A stretch of DNA of 24,070 nt. Source: Smittium culicis (lineage: Eukaryota; Kickxellomycota; Harpellomycetes; Harpellales; Legeriomycetaceae). Numbering within the stretch: position 1 is the stretch's first letter; each line of letters opens with the position of its first letter. The notes below the pieces were generated by a model. That model saw nothing but the letters and a program-made list of their open reading frames with translations. It was not told where the DNA came from and ran no database searches. The position numbers and the translations under genes were made by a program. The stretch spans positions 1 through 24,070 of the forward strand of contig LSSN01001850.1 of the NCBI GenBank assembly GCA_001970855.1. Direction: 5' to 3'. Of this stretch, positions 1 through 9,362 are shown piece by piece.

Positions 1-1
1 A

Positions 2-268
2 ATAAAAAACAAACAATACTTCGATCGAAAACACAATATTCGGGCAGTGCCCCTAAAAGAAGGAGATATGGTTTTGCTCCTAGATTCAACAATCGGAAAA
101 AGTAGAGACAAGAAACTGGACGACAGGTGGAACGGACCCTATTGTGTCACAAAAGTCTTAGGAAACGGCTCTTACAATCTCCGAGAGTTGGATGGAACCA
201 GAAGAGGAGGCTCGGTGGCCGGAAACCGACTCAAGAAATTCTACAGTCTAGAATATCAAGAAACTTAG
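2..268 (+). CDS. Ty3/gypsy integrase C-terminal (GPY/F) domain, partial
   Basis: This is the last 88 codons of a retrotransposon polyprotein. The frame is open to the first complete codon at position 2, so an apparent GTG start at 47 is not a start: residues upstream of it (QYFDRKHNIRAV) are typical of the linker just after the integrase catalytic core. Next comes LKEGDMVLLLDST, the usual 'GD.V.L' strand of the integrase tail, then KLDDRWNGPY, the W-x-GPY core of the GPY/F module, and YNLRELDGT, the matching strand after it. The protein ends with GNRLKKFY, a common C-terminal pattern in fungal gypsy elements, and a TAG stop at 266-268. This domain follows the DDE core and is thought to contact DNA or chromatin during cDNA insertion; the catalytic DDE residues lie outside the window. 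No frameshift or stop is visible. Family assignment is secure; that the host is an ascomycete fungus is inferred from overall similarity remembered for such elements. Confidence 0.92.
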   Translation: MKNKQYFDRKHNIRAVPLKEGDMVLLLDSTIGKSRDKKLDDRWNGPYCVTKVLGNGSYNLRELDGTRRGGSVAGNRLKKFYSLEYQET

Positions 269-277
269 CTCAAAATT

Positions 278-290
278 AGAGGGGGGAGGA
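278..290 (+). promoter_or_regulatory. polypurine tract (plus-strand primer)
   Basis: Thirteen purines in a row (agaggggggagga) end exactly one base before the TG that opens the LTR. LTR retrotransposons carry such a tract there: it resists RNase H and primes plus-strand DNA synthesis. Its position between the pol stop codon and the LTR fixes the LTR start at 291. Confidence 0.85.
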
Positions 291-313
291 TGTCGTAGGG
301 AGATTCCGACAAG

Positions 314-337
314 GGTAGATGTTATCTAACATCTACC
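314..337. repeat. perfect palindrome in the LTR (11-bp arms)
   Basis: Arms ggtagatgtta (314-324) and taacatctacc (327-337) are exact reverse complements separated by only TC. The element lies in the upstream (U3-like) part of the LTR, about 110 bp before the TATA box. It could be a dimeric transcription-factor site or an RNA/DNA hairpin; the sequence alone does not decide. Confidence 0.75.
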
Positions 338-443
338 AATAGAAAAGTGATAGTAATTAGGAGTAGATTGACTCGGGATATCCAGGTTCACTCTACTCCT
401 ATTATACGAAACTCACTTTAAATTGATAACAAACTTGAAAACT

Positions 444-449
444 TATAAA
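444..449 (+). promoter_or_regulatory. LTR TATA box
   Basis: The word TATAAA (followed by GGGAGAACGA) occurs 153 bp into the LTR, in the middle, where the core promoter of an LTR retrotransposon normally sits. TATA-like words are common in AT-rich DNA, but this one lies in the GC-richer half of the LTR, which makes it more meaningful. Transcription would be expected to start some tens of bases downstream. Confidence 0.5.
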
Positions 450-494
450 GGGAGAACGAAGACCCATTTTATCAGGGAGGCATCGAACTCCTCT

Positions 495-516
495 AAAAAA
501 AAAAAAAAAAAAAAAA
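495..516 (+). repeat. A22 homopolymer inside the LTR
   Basis: Twenty-two uninterrupted A residues follow ctccttct-like pyrimidine-rich sequence in the LTR. The run marks the point where the LTR changes from mixed composition to extreme AT-richness. It may be a slippage-expanded tract or a fossil polyA captured by recombination. Its exact length is likely to vary between copies and to be error-prone in sequencing. Confidence 0.8.
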
Positions 517-572
517 CAAATGTAATAAAAATAATTTTATATTCCTCCCTTTTTTTTTATTAATATTAAGTC

Positions 573-582
573 AATAAATAAA
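573..582 (+). terminator. polyadenylation-type signals in the LTR
   Basis: Two overlapping AATAAA words (573-578 and 577-582) sit in the last quarter of the LTR, and a further one lies at 524-529. This is where the retroelement transcript should be cleaved and polyadenylated. The hexamer is expected by chance in sequence this AT-rich, so the assignment rests mainly on position. Confidence 0.3.
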
Positions 583-646
583 ATATATATATAAAATCCA
601 AGCGAAGTAATAAAAGCTCGGTACGTGACTAAAATTAGCTACGACA

Positions 647-2978
647 TAAGTATTTAAAAAAATATCTCTACTCTCGTAGTAAAAGTATAAAAGCTAGAAG
701 AATTGAATAAAATATTGACCCGAAAATAGTAGCTAATTAAAAAGCATATCTTGAATAATTAAAATAAGAAAAATCAAAAAATATTTCAGGAAAATTGATC
801 ATATAGGTTAAGAGGTACAATACTTATATCAAAGACCAGCCTGATATAGAAAAATTAAATATCCAAAAGATAATTTGTCGAAAATAAAATTATGAGAGAA
901 AAAAATTAGATTTCTAAATTTAAAGATGATATTGAATAAGCAACTAGATAAAGTGATAGTAGCTTTATTATATACAAAAAATTTATTTATAAAACAAGTT
1001 AAAAACTGATAACAGGATAAAACACATCAGAATTATATATTCATAAATTATAAGATAATTTAAATGCTAAATAAATAGAATAATAGGTGTATATTTTACA
1101 TAAAAAAAATTTAAAATCATAAAATCTATAAAAAAAAATAATGAATGATCTTTATAAATTATTTATATATACTCCAATGCCAATATTGGCTAGATATTTA
1201 TAAAATGAATAATTATTAACTATCATGAGAAATCTTTATAAATAATTAAGATATAAAATCAATAGGGAATTGGAGGCCAGATTAAATGAAAAATTGAGCA
1301 CAAAAATTTCCACTAAAAAAATACTTAAAAAAATACAAAAGGGTTAAATAATAACAATTTTTTAGATCAAGATTCCCTAAAAAGTAGAGATATATTCATT
1401 AAATTATTAATATCTACATCGCATTTTGGAACTGAATATTTAACTCAATTAAAATACAAGTACTAATTAGCTTTTCAGCATAAAATTAGAATAAGATAAG
1501 CTAGACTGTAAGCGCCTATATAAATGATTAATTTTTTTTGGCTTTACTGGGCTTTAAAATCGAATTTCTAAAAGCTTTGAACTATTCCAGATATCACCCA
1601 AGAAAATTCTAAAAAAAAGTAATTGTCACGCGGAAGAAAAAAGTTTTTTCTTAAAACATAGAGATAAAACCCAAAGGCGTTACTAAACGTATCAACAGTT
1701 TTTCTACAACATCCAAAGTCGATTATTATAGACTCAATCAACTTTCTAAAAGCTTCAGATCTAAATTAGATGATTCTATCAATTTTATAGTAATTTAATA
1801 GACTCTAAAAGAATGATATTATTAACTTGATATATTTAAAATAATTTATTTGTTTAATTATTTTGAAACATATAGTATATTGTACATTACTTATACAAAT
1901 TATAGTATCAAATCTTATTGACAAAAATTTAATAATTAGATTAACAATAAAATTGAAAAATAGACTTTTTTTAAATATCAAGACAACTAAAATAATTTTA
2001 AAATTATTTATATTCAGTATTATTAATATTTAGTTTTTATTGTATTATTTATAAAACATTCAAAAAAAAAAGTATAAGTTTACATTTTTTATTGATTAAA
2101 AAATTGTATTAAAAAAAATGAAATACAAAACTAAGAACAATGAAGATAGAGGTAGAATTATCATTAGCTAAATCAGAGATAAACCTTAAAAGGAAATCTC
2201 TTATTACCTAAAAATTAAAATGTGACATTTTATAATATTTTAAATATGTACCAGAAAGAATCAAGAATTGATTCAATTCCAACAGTGGATAGTTATGTAA
2301 GAAAGTAACCAATGAAATCAGAAATTTTAATATAAATTTTCACACGCTGACTGCAATTTATGACTATCTATGACTATCTGATTCAAATGAAATAATCACA
2401 AACGAATTCTAGATAAATATATCAAAATTTTCTATTCAATGATGCTTTAGCAGTTTTTTTTGCAATATTAAAAGTATTAACTTCTTTCCTGAAATAAAGA
2501 TGACTAAGAAAATTTAATTTTCCGAGAAAATTATGCAAAAGATATTTTTGGCTATGATAATTTATTTAGCATAGATCAGTTCTTTTTTATTTAAGAAGTA
2601 TGATTTTCTGTTTTATAAAGACTTATGCATGAAAGATCTAAAATATGAACTTTTCCGTTTACAAATTCCTTAGGAATACGTTCGAGGAACATTTTAACAT
2701 GCTGCGCTAATAATAAATATGTCTATAATTTTTTATATAAATATTAACAGCTTATAGATCAGATTTAATTTTAGAAAATGTCAAAGAAAGTATTTATGAT
2801 CTAAAAAGTAAAGTAATAAACAATTGTGATTTTTATCATAAAATGTTAAATTTAACAATAGTATTTCTGTGAGAGCAACTATAGAAAATCCAAGATATAA
2901 ACTACTTTATATGCCTTTATATTAACCATTTCTGAATCACATAGTGACTTTTTTTTCAAAATTAAAAAAAAAAAATTT
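647..2978. other. AT-rich gene-free block
   Basis: No open frame of note, RNA gene or recognisable element was seen on either strand. Stops occur every few codons in all frames. Small structures present are: a near-perfect palindrome aagaaaaaa-g-ttttttctt (1634-1652); the word tttctaaaagctt occurring twice, near 1564 and 1743; and an adjacent 10-base duplication tgactatct (2361-2380). TpA and ApT counts in one sampled line (1021-1080) were 11 and 13, which does not by itself show the TpA excess left by repeat-induced point mutation. Confidence 0.7.
2361..2380. repeat. 10-bp tandem duplication
   Basis: Two adjacent copies of tgactatct followed by a or g (2361-2370, 2371-2380), differing only in the last base. 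A short slippage-type duplication with no evident function. Confidence 0.7.
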
Positions 2979-3296
2979 AGGGGCTCAAGGCCTGTAGATT
3001 TACCAGGTCTTATTGAGAAAATAAAATAAGGTTTTGAAAGCGTGTAAGTCAAAATATATATTGATATATTAGAAATATTACTAAATATTTTTTTATGTCA
3101 GTATCAAGAGTCATTATTATGCTGTAGTATTCGTATATGGTTTAATTTTTAATATATATATATTTATTGCCTCTATTAAGCTTTAGATTCTGATTAATAT
3201 TTCAATTAATAAATATTTTTAATGATTAAAATTATTTAAAATAACTGTACGAATAAATCGAAATTTAAATGCTATATATGAAATAAAATTTTTAGA

Positions 3297-3410
3297 AAAT
3301 TATATAAATTGATCAAAAAGCTTTAAAAAATATAATAAACTAAATAATATTGTAAATTATTTAAATTGATCAAAAAACTTTAAAAAAATTAATAAACTAA
3401 ATTATATTGT
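3297..3410. repeat. 57-bp tandem duplication
   Basis: Two adjacent 57-bp copies (3297-3353 and 3354-3410) are nearly identical, differing at only a handful of positions, and a third begins (aaattt) before similarity stops. Each unit contains aaattgatcaaaaa and aataaactaaat. There is no coding potential. Substitutions rather than gaps separate the copies, so the duplication is old enough to have diverged. Confidence 0.85.
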
Positions 3411-3498
3411 AAATTTGTGATAGAATAAATCGAATCGTATAATTTTTTTTCGTATTGTGTTAGATTCGAGGATTTTATTAAAAGAAGGAGAAAAATTG

Positions 3499-3537
3499 AA
3501 AGACTTAGAGATTAATTTTTCGAATCTCTAAGCCTTT
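3499..3537. repeat. stem-loop, 10-bp plus 4-bp stem
   Basis: The arms cttagagatt (3504-3513) and aatctctaag (3523-3532) are exact complements around a 9-base loop (aatttttcg). After a single A/C mismatch the stem resumes for four more pairs (aaag with cttt). It is the strongest hairpin in this part of the block and has more GC than its surroundings. It could be the end of a small element or a structured RNA; no promoter is evident. Confidence 0.6.
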
Positions 3538-3603
3538 TATACTATTATATAAATTAAAATGGTTAGATAATTTTGATTAGCGTATTAATCAAAATCAATC
3601 CAA

Positions 3604-3783
3604 TCAAATCTTAACATATTGGATGTTATAGCAGTTGCTGTTGGTGTTTTCCTTGAAGGCAGTATTAAAATCTCTGTTGGCGTTAGTGCTAGTTTTGGTC
3701 TTGAAGGCATTATTAAAACCTGTATTAGTAGCAGTATTTATTATGTGTTGGATTTGATGTTTTAATGAGACATAGAAGAGATT
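3604..3783 (-). pseudogene. Met-less open frame over a 48-bp (16-residue) repeat
   Basis: A GC-richer patch carries a direct repeat of 48 bp: cttgaaggcagtattaaaa starts at 3652, and cttgaaggcattattaaaa at 3700, with a partial earlier unit (gttgctgttggtgtttt) at 3634. The period is a multiple of three. On the minus strand both copies fall in a 59-codon stop-free frame, reading NTGFNNAFKTKTSTNAN and then RDFNTAFKENTNSN, an Asn/Thr-rich repeat with a shared FNxAFK core. There is no ATG in the frame and it is closed by stops on both sides, so it is at best a fragment of an exon or of a decayed gene. I do not recognise the protein. Confidence 0.35.
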
Positions 3784-5271
3784 TTAGGTATCAATTAATT
3801 ATTATGCAAATAAACTTAAATATTAATTAATTGAAAATAAATGAGTCATATTTTTAAAATTTTTACTGTAAAATGAATTAAATTCTAAATATATTAAAAT
3901 ATAATAGTAATAAATTATATATATTTAAATATATAACGAAAAACGAGGAAAGCGCATCAAAGGAAAATATTAAGATATGATAAAGATAGCGTAAAAAAAT
4001 TAATGAAAAAGAGATCGAAAAAGGAAAAATTGCTTTCTTAAACTAAAATTGATTAGCTATCGATGCGTTAAAATAAGACTTTAATGATTCAAATCTTGAA
4101 ATATTAAAATATAATATAGTTAGAATAGTCAAATACGAAAGTTTGAATTACGTTTGGGACTTTTAGAAAAATCTGTTAGAATCAAATTTAGAACTAGTAT
4201 AATACAATTGAATTAATTATAATTAACTTTGGAACTTGTAGAAAATCAATTGATATATCTATAATAGAATTTGGGTTAAATATTTGTAATTCGAAAGAAA
4301 TTTTTCTGCTGCATCACAATTTTTGTTTTTATAAATTGTTTGGACGATATCATCAATTAATCAAAGTTTTTTAGAAATTCAATTGAAAACCCCTGTTATT
4401 AGAATTAAATAATTATTTCTAATCTGAGAGATTTTTAACAAATAAAGCACTTGGTTACAGTCTAAAATTATTGGAAATAATATTTAAGTGTAAACCACTA
4501 TCAATAGAATGAATTATAATCATATTTTGAATATTTATTTATTTACCTTTTAAAGTATTATTTGCTAAAAAAATCAAAAAAATTTATTGCTGAACTTTAA
4601 TTGATGTATAATATCATAAACTATAACAAAATATGCATAAAAGTGCTGTCTTCAAAAAGAATCTAAAAATATAAAGAAGATTTTTCAAAAAATGAAAATG
4701 TATGGTAAATATACGAATAAATCTAGTTATAAATTAACTATTTCACTATTAAAACTTTCAATTGTTAAATAACATCATAATTGAACCACCTGTTTTTGAG
4801 ATGTGAAATTATTTAGTAGGAGCAAAAATTAAATAGTGACTTTAAAAATTTTTATTCTTAGTATATTAAGATGGCTCTAAGTTATTAAACCTATAAGCAA
4901 GGAAAAATTTGTACTATTAAAATATATTTAAAAACAAAAATAAATGAAGTTAAATCAGAAGCGATAAAATTTTGAAGTAACGACTTGAAAAAAAATAATA
5001 AAAAACAGTAAATTATTTAATAATTATTCAATACTTACATTGAAATGATTATAAGGACTTATAAAAACTACTTTAATATGCTAAAGAGAAGTTTATATTA
5101 CATATTATTCATTAAGGTATAAAATTATGATCACCGTTCAATAATTTTTGTGTTCGTATCATAAAATTAAATATCTTGAATTTAGCTGTTTATTTTTAGA
5201 AAAAACCAATTGAATATTTGGAAGGTGAGTTTATTTTTAGAGATATTTATCCTTTCATCTGAAATAATATT
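3748..5271. other. AT-rich gene-free block
   Basis: I saw nothing beyond AT-rich sequence with frequent stops in all frames. No tandem array, long inverted repeat or GC-rich island stands out. It lies inside the possible TIR-bounded element. Confidence 0.6.
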
Positions 5272-5284
5272 GGGGGGGGGGGGG
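5272..5284 (+). repeat. G13 homopolymer
   Basis: Thirteen G residues in a row, flanked by aaataatatt on the left and attcactcatt on the right. A pure G tract this long is exceptional in DNA of about 20% G+C. It may form parallel four-stranded structures and is a likely site of length variation and assembly error. It resembles the spacing of no known regulatory site. Confidence 0.9.
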
Positions 5285-6491
5285 ATTCACTCATTCTCAT
5301 TTAAAATTCTTTAATGTACTAATACAATCATAATAAATAAATTAATTAATTTTTAAAACGGGGATTAATTTGATTTTTATTAAGAGAATACACTAATACA
5401 TAAAGCTGGAACTTTTGAGTATTGAAATAAACTAATTTTAAAACTAAGATGTACATAAGAAAAATATTATACAAATTACTATTCTATTGAGCGGATAAGT
5501 GTTAGTTTATAAATTGTAAACTTCGAGCGTAGTTGGCTTCGAGTTTATCTTTTAGTACTGGGTCTTATTTGTATTATTTACTATTAATCCTTTTGAACTT
5601 ATAATTTTTCATTGTAAATCATATAATTTTTCTGGAACACCTCATTTTAAGAGCTGATTCTTAGAATAATTATCTATAAATAATACTGGTACCTAGTATT
5701 GCAGTAGCTATTCAAGTTTAGAAATAAGTGATTTAATTCTTGTTGAATTATATATATTTTGATATTAGACTCGAATAAAAACTGCCATTATATATCATAA
5801 GAGTCATTTTTTTACTCCAATAGCGATCTATATACTGAATATGATACGCTTTATGAATCTTTTGACTCAATTAGATGAAATTTCAGGGTAAGTGAAAAGT
5901 ATCTAAGCTGTTTTATTTATTTAATATAAAGTTATTAGTTTTACCAGAAATAATAAGCGTATGTTTTTTCTAAGCAATTATGTTTCAGCTGAGCTAGAAT
6001 AATTTTAATAGTATCTAATCTAATAGATTTATAAAATTCTTAGATACTTTAAAACTATTTGTATTTTGTTATACTACAAAATATAAACATCATAATTTAA
6101 AAAAATCAATGATTGTTTTTGTGGATAGTGATATATATAAAACATAATAGCTAGATAGCTAAGTAGTTTATCAATATATTTATATAATTTATAGGTATGA
6201 TTTTCATAATTTTTTATTTCGTTTATAAATAGATTTAAATTCGAATTTTAAATTACTCTTGATGTTTTATTATTTAATGTAGCTAACATTAAATAATATC
6301 ATATTTGTAAATTAACATTTAATTAATATAATTTTAAAATCACTAATCTTAATAAAGATCAGCCAAATAGTCTAACTTTTGACATAATTAACTAGAAATA
6401 GAAAAGAGAATTTGCTATTAGTTTTATAATATAATTCTTGATTAGAATATTATCATATCTTCCTCAAAAAAAATTATGTCAAGTAGTGTTA
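5285..6491. other. AT-rich gene-free block with small inverted repeats
   Basis: No gene was seen. Two inverted repeats stand out: agtatctaa/ttagatact (6010-6018 and 6040-6048, 21-base spacer) and a 12-bp-arm hairpin at 6269-6297. Confidence 0.6.
6269..6297. repeat. hairpin with perfect 12-bp arms
   Basis: attatttaatgt (6269-6280) and acattaaataat (6286-6297) are exact reverse complements around the loop agcta. The arms are made almost wholly of A and T, so the structure is weakly stable and less significant than its length suggests. It lies some 200 bp from the right end of the possible TIR element. Confidence 0.6.
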
Positions 6492-6502
6492 CTTGAGCCC
6501 CT

Positions 6503-8954
6503 TTTGATCACTAGATCAATGTATCATCGATTTGCTAAGCTTAGGTAGATATAAATATTTTTATGAGTTTTCAACCAAATTAGAGAAAATATTTAAGGAA
6601 TATACTGAAAAAAATAATCATAATAACTAAACAATTTACATAATATAAAGGATTAGAATAATAAAATTTATGTAGGGAATAAAAATCTTAGTTTACCCAT
6701 TATAGATAAGTTCAATATAAAAAATTTCATATAAAAATTACTTATAAATAGGTCAATTTTAAATATTTTTCAATTTTAGACGAAATCTATAAAGATGAAC
6801 CCCCTGATCGAATATAATTATTTTTTATAAACTCTAAAAATATATTGTAAATCTCTATTGGAAACTTTGTAAATTTAATGAAATAACTCGATTAATAGCT
6901 AAAAAATTGTGCAGATATTAATTTCTCTTAAAAATCTGTATCTTTATTAAATTAAATACGATTAAATTATTTTATAACTCTATATTATTAATATGTTATA
7001 AAATATAATATGTTTAATTTATTTTATATTTTCTGAAGACAATGCACATCGAAAAAAATGATCTGAATTAATTTTCTGGAATAAATTCCATCTTTAAGAT
7101 ACATTTTTTGTTTTGGAATGATTATTGGATTGTGAGATTATGCATATTTTTGAATTTAATCAATAGCAAGCTTTTTTTAATAACAATTAAATTTTTAAAG
7201 TTCCTCAATATGTCAGAGTATTCCCAATACTCCACCTAGAGCTTTATAATTTTGTTATAGGGGTTTTCATTGGCTGAATTAAAGCCTATTTTTTAAACTT
7301 AAAAGATTTAAAAACCTTATGTGGAATTTTTATTTAAATTCTACCAAAAAATCGATACCTCTTCATAATGGAAGAAAATTGCACTTTTTATATAGCTGAT
7401 TTCTTCTTCACTTACGACGTGAGTAATAATATATTTTTCTTAATGCGATAGAATAGATTATTAGAATAAAAAGGTTAATAAACCTTTGATTTGAATAAAA
7501 AAAGGAAAAATATAAATGTGAATATAATATAGTAAATTTGACAAATCACCAAAATTTACAACGAGAAGATAGGATTTCCTATAAAAATTTACAACTGTAT
7601 TAAAACTCTTTGTAATAAAACTAGGTTAATCATCTCTTGATTATAGTGATGTTCCTTTGATGAATTATTTTCTTTGTTGTAGTGCTTTACCAATCTCCGC
7701 TACCACAAATATATTCATGAGAATTTCACAAAAATTCAGTTTAATTGGGCAGGTACGATTTAATAATAATTAATGGGGTATTGCTTTATTGATATAATAG
7801 ACTTACTTATAAATATTTCTTAAATCTAATAGTATTCTAGAAAAATGTGAAATCTTTCCATATGTATTCTGTATAACCAAATTATGGGAATTTTAGTACT
7901 TATTTTGTAATTGCATTTTCTGATAGGATAATTTTTTAATTTAATTTGAAGTAATTTATACATATTTTTATATTAATAAAATTTGAGTTACTAATATTTT
8001 AACAGAAATGATATATCAGTACCCAAATATCATTATAGTTTTGTTTTTATATTTCTCTAAATGAAATTTCAATGATCAGTGATCTATTCAAAGTGAACCT
8101 ATAGCTACAAAGTTATTAATAATCTTTTTTATTATTATTTAGAGTTTTTAAATTTATTTATTTATTAATTCATAACATAAATTCATACTAGGTTTTATTA
8201 AAAAATATATAGATTATAAATTTATCGGTTTACTGGAATGATTGTTTCATAAATTTTTGGGGTTTTCAAATATTCACATATAATAACGCTTAATTCATCT
8301 TTTGAACAATGATTTAATTATCTAAATATTATCTCTGTTTAATCTATTATCTAAACTGTTATCATATAAACATAATTTTATTTCATTTGAAATTGATTTT
8401 GATGACGCTGTAATTGATTGATATAATTCTAGAATATAAATTGGAAATTTTAATAAAGTAAAATGTATACATACTTACTCTGATATTATATTTTTAGAAT
8501 TCATCACAAAAAATAAAATGTTGTTAAAATAAAATACTCTTTTGACTTGCTATTAATTCCCTAGTTAATGAATTCGAGAAATTCTTAGAGTATTTATTCC
8601 TATAAATATATCTAATGCTATACTTCGATAGTTAAAGTTTAAATTAAAATATCGAAATTTATTTGATTATAATCTTTGTACTACATTGAAATTATTATGC
8701 ACAGTGAATTTATCAAGAAAGCTTAGCATCTGTTTCATTTAATTTTTAATATGAGTTGCTTTCAGAATTGCTATTAATATTATAGCCCAATAAACCAATA
8801 TAATCAATTTTTTTATTTTTTTTAAAAAATACAAAAAATTTTTTTTCAGACTTTTAAATAGCTTATGTTATTTTTACTGGGTTCAGTGTCCTATGATTTC
8901 CCATTGATCTATTTTCAGACTTTACTATAGAATATTTTGTTTATACAGGATAAA
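6503..8954. other. AT-rich gene-free block
   Basis: No gene, RNA or repeat array was found. A 6-bp palindromic pair ttgatc/gatcaa sits directly beside the right TIR candidate. Several stretches, for example 7921-8420, are visibly T-rich on the plus strand. Otherwise I see nothing here. Confidence 0.6.
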
Positions 8955-9053
8955 ATGCCTGGGCGGATCTTTCAGTTTGTAGATTTATCCAATTTTCCTT
9001 GTGGTACGCAGCCAGTAGACTGGAAGAGGAATTTAAATGTATTAGATTATTAA
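8955..9053 (+). CDS. small unrecognised open frame in a GC-richer island
   Basis: An ATG at 8955 opens 32 codons ending in TAA (9051-9053). The peptide begins MPGRIFQFVDLSNF and ends VDWKRNLNVLDY, with a balanced residue mix (Pro, Gly, Cys, Trp, Gln) unlike the Lys/Asn/Ile/Phe-rich chance translations around it. The frame stays open for eight codons upstream of the ATG, back to a TAG. The island (about 8940-9030) has noticeably more G and C than its surroundings. It may be an exon or relic of a lost gene or transposon. No domain is recognisable and a chance origin is quite possible at this length. Confidence 0.2.
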   Translation: MPGRIFQFVDLSNFPCGTQPVDWKRNLNVLDY

Positions 9054-9342
9054 TGTTTTTAAGCCTTGAACCAGCTTGTTTATTTTTTAGTTTACTTTAC
9101 CACATATTGCCATTATTATTATCATACTAATAAAATTTCATGATTTATAAAAAATTCTTTTTTTATAGGAAAGCATGTATTAATATATTCATAGATAATG
9201 AAAAGAAAACAAGGTTATTAAGAATATAAGATTACCTATTAAACCGAATCTACGGCTGGGGCCATTTCATTATTGAGTTCTGAATCCTTAATTTTATTTT
9301 TAAGCTTTATTGATATGATTAAATTTATAGATTCAAAGTGCT

Positions 9343-9362
9343 TCAATTCAATTCAATTCAAT
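9343..9362. repeat. (TCAAT)4 microsatellite
   Basis: Four perfect tandem copies of the pentamer tcaat. Nothing suggests a function. Confidence 0.85.

Larger units (their letters stand above)
1..646 (+). mobile_element. 3' end of a Ty3/gypsy LTR retrotransposon
   Basis: The left edge holds, in the canonical order, the end of a pol reading frame (integrase C-terminus), a 22-base spacer containing a purine-rich tract, and a complete LTR. This order and the GPY/F-type integrase tail are those of Ty3/gypsy (Metaviridae) elements. The rest of the element (gag, protease, reverse transcriptase, RNase H, integrase core, 5' LTR, primer binding site) lies outside the window to the left. The final reading frame has no internal stop and the LTR ends are intact, so this copy is probably fairly young. 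The base after the LTR is 647; the candidate target-site duplication (taagt, 647-651) cannot be checked because the 5' flank is not visible. Confidence 0.9.
291..646 (+). repeat. 3' long terminal repeat, 356 bp
   Basis: The repeat opens with TGTCGTAG (291-298), directly after the polypurine tract, and closes with CTACGACA (639-646), its exact reverse complement. This gives an 8-bp terminal inverted repeat and the canonical TG...CA ends. The length of 356 bp is ordinary for a fungal gypsy LTR. Inside are a 24-bp palindrome (314-337), an inverted pair aggagtag/ctactcct (359-366 and 392-399), a TATA box (444-449), an A22 run (495-516) and AATAAA motifs (524-529, 573-578, 577-582). The left half has roughly genic base composition, whereas the part after about 495 is as AT-rich as the DNA beyond it. 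The 3' LTR supplies the transcript end; in the other copy the same sequence would be the promoter. Confidence 0.88.
2979..6502. mobile_element. possible degraded DNA transposon with 11-bp TIRs
   Basis: AGGGGCTCAAG (2979-2989) and its exact reverse complement CTTGAGCCCCT (6492-6502) lie 3.5 kb apart, facing each other as terminal inverted repeats. Seven of the eleven bases are G or C, which makes a chance match rare in DNA of this composition. The sequence just inside differs between the ends. The flanking three bases are ttt on both sides if the ends are as drawn; taking the ends one base further in gives tta against ttt, close to the TWA target of PIF/Harbinger. No transposase frame survives. 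The interval holds the 57-bp and 48-bp tandem repeats and a hairpin near its left end. Treat this as a hypothesis, since the match is short and no target duplication is convincing. Confidence 0.3.

Noticed and set aside
47..49. GTG at 47 as the start of the first coding region
   Set aside because: The frame is open to the window edge and the upstream residues fit the integrase linker, so the gene simply begins outside the window.
2980..3012. tRNA- or SINE-like sequence around ggggctcaaggcctg
   Set aside because: No A-box and B-box pair with correct spacing and no cloverleaf were found; the inverted match at 6492 is a better explanation.
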